5,209 nucleotides of DNA from Pseudomonadota bacterium (lineage in GTDB: Bacteria; Pseudomonadota; Gammaproteobacteria; Burkholderiales; Burkholderiaceae_B). Every line of letters begins with the position of its first letter. Position 1 is the stretch's first letter. Made by a program: the position numbers and the translations under genes. Positions 1 through 5,209 of this stretch are shown one piece after another. Where the stretch lies: the NCBI GenBank assembly GCA_023422555.1, contig JAFAGQ010000155.1, forward strand, positions 1-5,209. Reading direction: 5' to 3'. Under the pieces are notes generated by a model. It did no database searches. It was given only the letters and a program-made list of their open reading frames with translations, and was not told where the DNA came from.

Positions 1-12
1 CTCAAATTGGGC

Positions 13-18
13 TATGAT
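13..18 (+). promoter_or_regulatory. -10 element of the tRNA-fMet promoter
   Basis: TATGAT matches the sigma70 -10 consensus at five of six positions. It lies 15 bases upstream of the mature tRNA 5' end, which would give a short leader trimmed by RNase P. The matching -35 box would fall before the start of the window, so only half of the promoter can be seen. Confidence 0.5.
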
Positions 19-33
19 TCTTTTCTTACCAGA

Positions 34-110
<77 letters not shown>

Positions 111-119
111 GATTCAAGA

Positions 120-160
120 ACGGCTCATGCATATAAAGTGCTTGGGCCGTTTTTATTTTT
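120..160 (+). terminator. rho-independent terminator after tRNA-fMet
   Basis: ACGGCTC (120-126) pairs with GGGCCGT (144-150) through six Watson-Crick pairs and one G-U. An inner GCAT/GTGC helix (129-132 with 138-141) extends the stem. The hairpin is followed directly by a T-rich tract, TTTTATTTTT. It starts 10 bases after the tRNA CCA end. There is no T tract on the opposite strand, so it acts only on plus-strand transcription. Confidence 0.85.
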
Positions 161-276
161 GCCTTCGCATCATCCTCTCTTCCTCCATTCAAGCCGGATT
201 GGCACGAATAATACCGAGCAGTATTGGTTTTGCTTTTAGCGCGTCGACAGATCCATCTACTCCAGGTCACGTCTCC

Positions 277-726
277 TCATTCATCCAACTGTGGATTGGA
301 TAACTCGGGTATGCCCATCTCTTTCAATCTTTTTTTGATCGCGGCCCAACGCTTCGCCACTGTTACATTCTTGAAAGGATTCTTTTTAAATAATTTGTGC
401 CACAAACCATCTAGCGTATATTTTTGGGCTCGATGATTCTTCATAATCACTTCTACATCTTCTGCACTCCATCCCTCAGTTTCTGGAAAAGACATAAAAA
501 TGCTGAAATTGCGGGCGAATATCGGCCCAATCTCATCTTTCAATATTTCTTCCAGGGTTTGTATGGAAAGTCCAAATTTCGACAAGTTGAGTGCGATGTA
601 GTTCGTATCCATCTTGAACTCTTCCTTTGTTTGATCGACATTCACAAAAATATCAGTTAACACCGTCCATAGCGGCAGCCGTTGGGCCATTTCCTCATCT
701 GTGAAATCAAACACTGTTTTACTCAT
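277..726 (-). CDS. hypothetical protein, DUF7079-like
   Basis: This encodes a 149-residue soluble protein with no signal peptide or membrane segment. The first 95 residues or so recall the uncharacterised DUF7079 family: RLPLW near residue 16 followed by a short helix ending in IFVN (family: R-x-P-V-W...LF-L-D-T), then LEEILKDEIGPIF (family: LE-x-IL-x-x-EV-x-P) and an aromatic/acidic stretch near SFPETEGW. That assignment comes from recalled family patterns, not a search. The last 50 residues are very basic (many K and R, e.g. KKNPFKN, KKRLKEMG) and do not belong to the pattern I remember. The ATG is preceded by GAGGA about 12 bases upstream, a rather long spacing. An internal Met at residue 13 is an alternative start. 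The gene is AT-richer than the catabolic cluster and reads towards the tRNA, which suits accessory DNA. Function is unknown. Confidence 0.7.
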   Translation of the reverse strand: MSKTVFDFTDEEMAQRLPLWTVLTDIFVNVDQTKEEFKMDTNYIALNLSKFGLSIQTLEEILKDEIGPIFARNFSIFMSFPETEGWSAEDVEVIMKNHRAQKYTLDGLWHKLFKKNPFKNVTVAKRWAAIKKRLKEMGIPELSNPQLDE

Positions 727-952
727 GACAGAAGTATGTCCTCAAATGGTTAGTCCATGCCGAGTCTTCGCATCAAGACCAGCAGTCGCCTGTGGGCCGG
801 AATGCAGTGGGAATATGACCTTTGGCAAGCAGAACAACAGCGGCACGATTTCGTTGTGCCGCTGAATCAAGCTCTGTAACTCTGCAAGCATGACCCGTGT
901 GTGAAGCGATGTTTGCATTGATGCGAATAACGATAACATCCGTCCACTTTGT
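727..952. other. 226-base stretch without a supported gene
   Basis: This lies between the DUF7079-like gene and the truncated antitoxin, both on the minus strand. A 65-codon minus-strand frame (742-939) and a 40-codon plus-strand frame (757-879) cross it, but neither has a ribosome binding site or a recognisable product. In the antitoxin's own frame, about 65 open codons follow its stop, so this may be decayed coding sequence. The only clear structure is the inverted repeat at 838-864. Confidence 0.5.
838..864. repeat. 9-bp perfect inverted repeat with 9-base loop
   Basis: CAGCGGCAC (838-846) is exactly complementary to GTGCCGCTG (856-864). The GC-rich stem would be stable in RNA from either strand. 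No T tract follows on either strand, so it is not a standard terminator. It could be a residual hairpin of a former element or a protein binding site. The role is unknown. Confidence 0.5.
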
Positions 953-1147
953 TCAGTATTTGCGATGTTCGATCATGTGAAATTTGGATGATTGCAAGAA
1001 TGGAGTGCCACGCACCGCATTCCGGTAAAAATTGTCCAGGTTTTCCTCTGTCGGATGAAATGTGTCTGGATCCTCCATCGCAGCCTTGGTAATAGCGGCA
1101 TCTTCTGCTTCTGTAGGAATAATGGTTCCAGGTTTAAGCTTTGGCAT
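953..1147 (-). pseudogene. truncated BrnA-family antitoxin (orphan)
   Basis: The 64-codon ORF begins MPKLKPGTIIPTEAEDAAIT and continues with KAAMEDPDTF. This opening is typical of BrnA-type antitoxins (MPKLKPGTxIPTxEEDAAI...DPD). Those proteins are usually about 85-110 residues and end in a ribbon-helix-helix-like segment containing a GWQTR(I/M)N motif. Here the similarity fades after the NAVRGTP region (compare the family's RGRP linker) and the frame stops at KFHMIEHRKY, so the DNA-binding part is missing. The ATG has a good ribosome site (GAGG, 9-base spacing), so a short peptide may still be made. BrnA normally lies directly downstream of its BrnT toxin and represses the shared operon. No BrnT frame is visible upstream, where the sequence is instead the lysR promoter region. 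I infer a decayed half of a toxin-antitoxin pair. A short natural variant cannot be excluded. Confidence 0.6.
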
Positions 1148-1203
1148 ATCGTTTTACCTCTTCGGGATAGGCTTTACTTAAAGTGAACAAGAGTATTGAT
1201 AGA

Positions 1204-1218
1204 CTATTGCTAATATAG
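1204..1218. promoter_or_regulatory. candidate LysR-type operator upstream of the lysR gene
   Basis: CTATTGCTAATATAG has arms CTAT and ATAG separated by 7 bases. This gives the T-N11-A dyad geometry of LysR-family sites. It sits just upstream of the putative -35 box of the regulator gene (1225-1230), where autoregulatory LysR sites are often found. The arms are only four bases long, so a chance match is possible. Confidence 0.35.
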
Positions 1219-1224
1219 TGGTAA

Positions 1225-1253
1225 TTGACCACCAATACACCAAAAAGAACAAT
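1225..1253 (+). promoter_or_regulatory. predicted sigma70 promoter of the lysR gene
   Basis: TTGACC (1225-1230, five of six matches to the -35 consensus) is followed after exactly 17 bases by AACAAT (1248-1253, four of six matches to the -10). The expected transcription start near 1260 would leave a short leader before the ATG at 1284. Confidence 0.45.
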
Positions 1254-1283
1254 AAATTTTCGATCAGTTTTCCGGAACCTGCA

Positions 1284-2243
1284 ATGCCAGATAAAACAAG
1301 ACAAAACGCAGATACACACTCGATGGCATCATCCATGCGATTCGAGCTCTCCCATCTTGAGACGTTCATTGCAGTGGCACAATTGGGTAGCTTCAGCCTC
1401 GCTGCTGAACATCTGCACATTACACAGCCATCTGTGACGAGTCGAATCCAACGTCTGGAAAGCATGCTGGGAACGAAACTTCTGGTGCGAACCACACGCA
1501 GCATCAAGCTGACGACGCAGGGAGAACAGTTATTGGACGAAGCGACATCTGCCTTGCAGGGGCTACGTCAGCTTGTAGAGAAGTTTCGACGCGATGCCGA
1601 ATCTGCCCGGCAGCGGGTGATCGTAGCCGCAACACCGATGCTGGCCGCGATGACCTTACCACCCATTATTCATGACTATTGCCAGCAGTTCCCGACTGTT
1701 CAGGTTGACCTGCGCGACCTGCGTTACCAGGATGCCCTCAAAGCCCTGCAGGAAGGCGCGGCGGACATCGCGGTACTTTCACTTGAAGGCGGCGACCCGC
1801 GTTTTGACTTTGACCCCATACGAGAAGATGACATGGTTCTGGTCGTCCCAGCGGAGCATGAGTTAGCCAGCAAAAAGGAAGTTTCGCTTTCGGAAATTGT
1901 GACTTACCCTATTCTCATGCTTGAACAATACGAACCCATGCTGGCTCGTATTGGCGATTCCCTGGGCCTTCAGCAATTAACACTGCGCCGTGCCATGTCT
2001 GCCAGCAATCTTGCAACCTTATTGGGCATGCTTGATGCCAAAATGGGTATTACATTGCTGACGCGTTCCATGGCACGCCGCAGCCAGCGGGCCGGGCATG
2101 TGGCCGTTGAACTCAGCGATATCAGACTGACGCGTGCATTCGGTATCGTTACCCTGCGCAACGCCAGACCCGGCACAACTGTCCAAAGCTTTTGTCAGTA
2201 TCTCAAGCAGGCGATGGTGAACCCGCCGCCCATGCCGGAATAA
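1284..2243 (+). CDS. LysR-family transcriptional regulator
   Basis: This is a 319-residue cytoplasmic DNA-binding protein. The winged helix-turn-helix lies at about residues 19-78: LSHLETFIAVAQLGSFSLAA, then ITQPSVTSRIQRLE and GTKLLVRTTRSIKLTTQGE, all close to the family consensus. The periplasmic-binding-protein-like effector domain follows (about 108-310), starting VIVAATPMLAAMTLPPIIHDY. The ATG at 1284 is chosen because GGAA sits six bases upstream and the predicted promoter fits it. ATGs at 1323 and 1335 (MASSMRFEL, MRFEL) lack a ribosome site but would bring the start closer to the HTH, as is usual in the family. The frame also extends to a GTG at 1218, which would overlap the promoter. 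The gene reads in the same direction as the next three genes, 146 bases ahead of the reductase, and probably controls them in response to a substrate-related ligand. The ligand cannot be predicted. Confidence 0.93.
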   Translation: MPDKTRQNADTHSMASSMRFELSHLETFIAVAQLGSFSLAAEHLHITQPSVTSRIQRLESMLGTKLLVRTTRSIKLTTQGEQLLDEATSALQGLRQLVEKFRRDAESARQRVIVAATPMLAAMTLPPIIHDYCQQFPTVQVDLRDLRYQDALKALQEGAADIAVLSLEGGDPRFDFDPIREDDMVLVVPAEHELASKKEVSLSEIVTYPILMLEQYEPMLARIGDSLGLQQLTLRRAMSASNLATLLGMLDAKMGITLLTRSMARRSQRAGHVAVELSDIRLTRAFGIVTLRNARPGTTVQSFCQYLKQAMVNPPPMPE

Positions 2244-2263
2244 CCACAACTGTAATAGCCCGG

Positions 2264-2295
2264 ATCCTATTTATAGGCCACATCTATAAATGGAT
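2264..2295. promoter_or_regulatory. long inverted repeat, candidate LysR binding site
   Basis: ATCCTATTTATAG (2264-2276) is complementary to CTATAAATGGAT (2284-2295) apart from one extra base in the left arm, with the 7-base spacer GCCACAT. The core ATAG-N7-CTAT has the T-N11-A geometry (T2274, A2286) and uses the same tetramers as the dyad in front of the lysR gene, in reversed order. If transcription starts near 2344, as the weak -10 TACACT at 2332-2337 suggests, the centre lies near -64. That is the normal place for a LysR recognition site at an activated promoter. The left arm also contains CCTATTTATAGG, a near-perfect 12-bp palindrome. Confidence 0.5.
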
Positions 2296-2331
2296 TGATA
2301 CCCACAATTTCTCTTTTCCCTGTCCGCCCAA

Positions 2332-2337
2332 TACACT
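2332..2337 (+). promoter_or_regulatory. weak -10 candidate for the reductase operon
   Basis: TACACT matches TATAAT at four of six positions. The base run 17 positions upstream (TTCTCT, 2309-2314) is a poor -35. A weak -35 is expected at a promoter that depends on an activator, but the match is too loose to be firm. Confidence 0.25.
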
Positions 2338-2345
2338 TTCTTCCA

Positions 2346-2366
2346 ATGACACAAGACAAGTGTCAT
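2346..2366. promoter_or_regulatory. perfect 7-7-7 dyad in the leader of the reductase gene
   Basis: ATGACAC (2346-2352) and GTGTCAT (2360-2366) are perfect inverted copies around the 7-base spacer AAGACAA. The dyad ends 23 bases before the ATG and 9 bases before the ribosome binding site. It could be an operator for a repressor or a small hairpin in the mRNA leader. It differs in sequence from the AT-rich dyad at 2264-2295 and lacks the symmetric T-N11-A, so a different regulator from the LysR protein is likely if it is functional. Confidence 0.45.
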
Positions 2367-2389
2367 ATCGCGCAGAAGGGAGAAATCGA

Positions 2390-3484
2390 ATGACAGATGC
2401 AATAACTTTTGATCAACGGGCTTTCAGAGATGTGCTGGGTACGTTCGTTACCGGCGTGACCGTTGTGACCACTCAGGATGCTCAGGGCAGGCACTACGGT
2501 GTGACGGCAAATTCATTCAGCTCAGTCTCCATTGACCCTCCCCTCGTTCTCTGGAGCCAATCCACAAGCTCCAGCAGCCATCCTGCGTTTCGCGACAATG
2601 ATCACTTTGTTATCAATATTCTTGCGGACAACCAGGTTGACATATCCAATCATTTTGCCAAAAGCCGCGATGATAAATTTTCAGAAATCGGCTTTCGTAA
2701 TGGGATAGGCGGAGCCCCGGTTCTGGACGGCTGTGCCGCACATCTTGAATGCCGAAAGGTCGCGGCTTACCCGGGTGGAGATCATGTTGTATTTCTAGGC
2801 CAGGTTGAAAAAATCTCGGCGCGTCAGGATTGCAAACCCCTCGCCTTTGGCGGTGGACGCTATATGGTCACCTATGCACACGATCTGGGTCCCGTAAGTC
2901 TGGACCTGGGCGGATCCAGCCTGGGAGATGTCGAAGCCATTCGTCTGGCTACCGCCGCCCTGCCCGAGCTCTGCGAACAGCTTGGTCAATACACCTTGTG
3001 TCTGGCGGTATGGGGAAATCGCGGTCCTACCGCCATTCGCTGGGAACCTTCGCGCCAGCCCGTAAGCCAGAATCTGCGTACTGGTCTGGTCATGAGCATT
3101 ACTCGATCGGCAACAGGACGCGCATTTGCGGCGTTTCAACCGGAAGAGATCATGAACACACTCATTGAAGAAGATCTGGCGACCAGTTGCTGTGACGCGC
3201 ACGAAGCATTGAAACAGCGTCAGTTATTTGAAACAGAAGTTGAGCAGGCAAAGATTCACGGCATCGCGCGTGCGGCCGCAGAACGAACATCTCCCTTTCA
3301 CCAAGTAGTTGTCAATGCATTCAGCGCACCAATCTTCAACGCACAGGGACGCATGGTGATGGCACTATCGCTGACATCGCCGGCAGATCGGCTTGCGCCT
3401 GATAGAGACGGCATTGTCCCCACAACGTTGGCAAAGGCAGCTCGCGCCATTTCGGAAAGGCTGGGCTGGCGCGCCGCCGCGTGA
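2390..3484 (+). CDS. flavin reductase with C-terminal IclR-type effector domain
   Basis: This is a 364-residue cytoplasmic fusion protein. Residues 1-165 are a flavin reductase-like FMN-binding domain of the NtaB/HpaC group: FVTGVTVVTT (19-28), GVTANSFSSVSIDPPLVLW (37-55), HFAKSRDDKF (88-97), and the GDHVVFLGQV strand with the usual GDH (130-132). Such enzymes use NAD(P)H to make free reduced FMN for a partner monooxygenase. A linker (165-180) leads to a second domain with the pattern of the IclR effector-binding fold: ALPELCEQLGQYTLCLAVWG (190-209), TRSATGRAFAAF, then FSAPIFNAQGRMVMALSLTS near the end. The IclR DNA-binding domain is absent. The start is set by AAGGGAG seven bases before the ATG; the frame is open further upstream but without a signal. 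By analogy with the Acinetobacter 4-hydroxyphenylacetate hydroxylase reductase, which has a MarR-like regulatory tail, I infer that ligand binding to the tail tunes reductase activity. The partner is probably the monooxygenase at 4657. Confidence 0.92.
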   Translation: MTDAITFDQRAFRDVLGTFVTGVTVVTTQDAQGRHYGVTANSFSSVSIDPPLVLWSQSTSSSSHPAFRDNDHFVINILADNQVDISNHFAKSRDDKFSEIGFRNGIGGAPVLDGCAAHLECRKVAAYPGGDHVVFLGQVEKISARQDCKPLAFGGGRYMVTYAHDLGPVSLDLGGSSLGDVEAIRLATAALPELCEQLGQYTLCLAVWGNRGPTAIRWEPSRQPVSQNLRTGLVMSITRSATGRAFAAFQPEEIMNTLIEEDLATSCCDAHEALKQRQLFETEVEQAKIHGIARAAAERTSPFHQVVVNAFSAPIFNAQGRMVMALSLTSPADRLAPDRDGIVPTTLAKAARAISERLGWRAAA

Positions 3485-3578
3485 CGGAATATCGAAAATA
3501 TCGCAATTGTGTTTACATCAGCACCGATGAAGTTAAGTAGCTGGACCAGATGACATGCTTTAGAAAAAGTCGGTTTTA

Positions 3579-3589
3579 CAGTAGTACTG
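3579..3589. repeat. 11-base palindrome between reductase and Bug genes
   Basis: CAGTAGTACTG has perfect 5-base arms around a central G. It lies 35 bases before the Bug-protein start, in a 140-base gap that shows no terminator and no convincing promoter. The palindrome is short and may be chance. The gap is long enough to hold an internal promoter, but the three genes may equally share one transcript. Confidence 0.25.
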
Positions 3590-3624
3590 AATATCATAAC
3601 CACAACATACAACCAGGAGACTTC

Positions 3625-4617
3625 ATGATCACCAGACGCGCCTTCACCCAGGCTCTCGCCGCATCCCCGCTAGCGCTCGCAGGCATTCGCTCAGCGACAG
3701 CCAGTGAATCAGCAGACAAATATCCTTCGCGTGCCGTGCGCTTTGTGGTGGGTTTCCCACCCGGACAGGCATCTGACGTAGGAGCCAGATTGATCGCCGA
3801 CGCGACGAGTAAAGTGCTCAAGCAGAGCATTTATGTCGATAACCGGGTTGGCGCTGCAGGAATCATTGCTCACCAATACGTTAAAAATGAACCAGCCGAC
3901 GGATACACACTTTTATATGGTTCAACAGGCACGCTGGCAATTAACCCGGCACTGTACAAAAAATTGCCATACAACCCACGAGAAGATTTCGAGCCCATCA
4001 TTCTACTGAATGAAAGTCCCATGTTTCTGGTAACCAATATGGAGACACCCGTCCATAATCTGGAAGAAATGATCGCATACGTGAAAAGCAAATCTGGCGA
4101 AATTTCATATGGCTCCAGTGGTTATGGCGTTACGCAGCATATTGCGATGGAGATGCTTAAGCGTCAGACCGGGATGCAGATGCTGCACGTGCCCTACAAA
4201 GGATCATCGCCAATGATGACGGATCTTATCGGCGGACGGGTGCAATTTGCCTTTGACACATCCACTGCGGTACTGCCGCATATTCAGGCAGGACGAGTTC
4301 GTGCGCTGGGTATCAGCGTGCGCGAACGCCTGCCTCAGGCGAAAGACATCCCTACACTGCAGGAACAGGGTCTGAAAGATTTTGAGGCTTCGACCTGGGC
4401 CGGTGTCCTTGCACGTAAGTCCACGCCGCGCCCCATTATTGACAAGATGAACAGCGCGCTCAATGAAGCCCTGAAATCAAAAGAAGCGATTGCTCATTAC
4501 CATACGGCAGGCTCTTCTGTGCGCGGCGGAACGGCAGACGACTTCGCCCGGTTTCTCGCCAAGGAAACGCAACGCTGGGGAGAAGCAGTTAAAGCGTCAG
4601 GCGCTCACATCGACTGA
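3625..4617 (+). CDS. Bug-family (TctC-like) tripartite tricarboxylate transporter substrate-binding protein
   Basis: This is a 330-residue periplasmic solute receptor of normal family length. The N-terminus MITRRAFTQALA carries a twin-arginine motif (TRRAF, residues 3-7), a short hydrophobic stretch and an AxA cleavage site after residue 26, so Tat export is likely. The mature protein shows the Bug signature in order: YPSRAVRFVVGFPPG, VDNRVGAAGIIA, PADGYTLLYGSTGTLAINPALY, VPYKGSSPMMTDLIGGRVQFAFD, AGRVRALGISVRERLP, and the C-terminal WGEAVKASGAHID. Bug proteins bind mostly carboxylates, amino acids or aromatic acids and are very numerous in Bordetella relatives. No TctA or TctB membrane genes are visible here, which is common for orphan receptors that share a transporter or act in sensing. 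The start is fixed by AGGAGA five bases upstream. Lying between the reductase and the monooxygenase, it probably captures their substrate or a precursor; the ligand is unknown. Confidence 0.95.
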   Translation: MITRRAFTQALAASPLALAGIRSATASESADKYPSRAVRFVVGFPPGQASDVGARLIADATSKVLKQSIYVDNRVGAAGIIAHQYVKNEPADGYTLLYGSTGTLAINPALYKKLPYNPREDFEPIILLNESPMFLVTNMETPVHNLEEMIAYVKSKSGEISYGSSGYGVTQHIAMEMLKRQTGMQMLHVPYKGSSPMMTDLIGGRVQFAFDTSTAVLPHIQAGRVRALGISVRERLPQAKDIPTLQEQGLKDFEASTWAGVLARKSTPRPIIDKMNSALNEALKSKEAIAHYHTAGSSVRGGTADDFARFLAKETQRWGEAVKASGAHID

Positions 4618-4656
4618 TCGACCCGTCCAACAATCAATTTATAACCAGGAATTACT

Positions 4657-5209
4657 ATGACACAAGCCAAGCGCCAGATGAGCCTGATTGCTTTTATGCA
4701 GGCACAGAACTGTTCCAACTATGTCGGTTCATGGCGTCATCCCTCGTCCATGGGTGACTTTATCTCTCCGGCCTACTATCAACGAATCGCCCGAACGCTG
4801 GAAGATGCAAAGTTCGATATGGCTTTCTTTGACGACCGGCTTGCCATGCCCGATATCTACGGAGACGATCATCGGGAAACAGTGGCAAACGGGATCCGTG
4901 CGGTCAAGCTTGATCCAACAACGGTCCTGATGACAATGGCCGCTGTCACATCGCATTTGGGACTTGGTGCAACCTATTCAACCACCTACTATGAACCGTA
5001 CCATGTCGCTCGCCTGTTCGCGACGCTTGATCTGATGACTGCAGGACGAGTGGCGTGGAACGTTGTCACGTCATTGAATAACTCCGAAGCCGAGAATTTC
5101 GGATATGAAGAGCATCTTGAACATGATCTTCGTTACGACCGCGCCGACGAATTTCTTGAAATCGTCACCGGACTTTGGGATAGCTGGGATGATGATGCCC
5201 TGATCCTGG
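4657..5209 (+). CDS. NtaA/SnaA/DszA-family FMN-dependent monooxygenase (5' part)
   Basis: The first 184 codons are present; the gene continues past the window edge, and the family is about 430-460 residues long. It belongs to the bacterial luciferase-like superfamily, long-chain subgroup typified by nitrilotriacetate monooxygenase NtaA, pristinamycin synthase SnaA and dibenzothiophene sulfone monooxygenase DszA. Supporting motifs are GSWRHP (24-29), FDMAFFDDRL (53-62), LGLGATYSTTYYEPYHVARL (101-120), the strongly conserved LMTAGRVAWNVVTS (126-139) and EAENFG (144-149). These enzymes take FMNH2 from a separate reductase and use O2 to cleave C-N or C-S bonds or hydroxylate. AGGA six bases before the ATG is a good ribosome site. 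It follows the Bug gene by 39 bases with no terminator, so co-transcription is likely. The upstream reductase fusion is the obvious electron partner. The substrate cannot be inferred. Confidence 0.93.
   Translation, partial: MTQAKRQMSLIAFMQAQNCSNYVGSWRHPSSMGDFISPAYYQRIARTLEDAKFDMAFFDDRLAMPDIYGDDHRETVANGIRAVKLDPTTVLMTMAAVTSHLGLGATYSTTYYEPYHVARLFATLDLMTAGRVAWNVVTSLNNSEAENFGYEEHLEHDLRYDRADEFLEIVTGLWDSWDDDALIL

Noticed and set aside
191..226. Possible hairpin AATAC...GTATT downstream of the DUF7079-like gene, considered as its terminator
   Set aside because: The stem is only five AT-rich pairs and no T tract follows on the minus strand.
757..879. 40-codon plus-strand frame beginning MPSLRIKTSS
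   Set aside because: It lacks a ribosome binding site, lies opposite equally open minus-strand frames, and has no recognisable product.
742..939. 65-codon minus-strand frame between the antitoxin and the DUF7079-like gene
   Set aside because: It has no ribosome binding site and no recognisable family. Its end (ATAGLDAKTRHGL) vaguely recalls the missing BrnA tail, but the match is too weak and in a different frame.
1134..1319. Minus-strand frame ending KAYPEEVKRYAKA just over the antitoxin start, considered as the tail of a toxin
   Set aside because: The rest of the frame is cysteine- and valine-rich sequence from the lysR promoter and HTH region, with no BrnT or RelE features.
2795..3202. 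135-codon minus-strand frame inside the reductase gene
   Set aside because: It is a shadow of a clearly recognised coding sequence; no start signal or known domain.
3489..3503. Direct repeat ATATCG-AAA-ATATCG after the reductase stop
   Set aside because: Two short AT-rich copies without dyad symmetry, T tract or promoter context; probably chance.

Overview
The window most resembles a betaproteobacterial chromosome of the Alcaligenaceae/Burkholderiales type. The pointers are a Bug-family (TctC-like) periplasmic binding protein with a twin-arginine signal, a LysR regulator, an NtaA-type flavin monooxygenase, and an initiator tRNA close to the usual proteobacterial form. The metabolic genes have moderate GC. 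Genus cannot be settled from this sequence (Advenella- or Alcaligenes-like is a guess).

Left part (1-1150). A complete initiator tRNA-fMet (34-110) has a -10 promoter element just upstream and a rho-independent terminator just downstream. Next comes a visibly more AT-rich stretch with minus-strand genes of accessory type. One is a 149-aa protein resembling the uncharacterised DUF7079 family. The other is a short ORF whose N-terminal half looks like a BrnA-family antitoxin, but which has lost its C-terminal DNA-binding part and has no BrnT toxin beside it. The roughly 225 bases between them hold no gene I can support, only one strong inverted repeat.

Right part (1200-5209). A plus-strand catabolic cluster of four genes. 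A LysR-type regulator is followed 146 bases later by a flavin reductase whose C-terminus is an IclR-type effector-binding domain without a DNA-binding domain. Then come a Tat-exported Bug-type solute-binding protein and the first 184 codons of an NtaA/SnaA/DszA-type FMN-dependent monooxygenase, which runs off the window. The simplest reading is a two-component, FMNH2-dependent monooxygenase system. The reductase supplies reduced flavin, the monooxygenase attacks an unknown organic substrate, the Bug protein captures that substrate or a related acid in the periplasm, and the LysR protein switches the operon on.

The most interesting points are the reductase-IclR fusion, which suggests a ligand-gated reductase, and a set of dyads in the two intergenic regions that look like LysR and other operator sites. 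The substrate cannot be read from the sequence.
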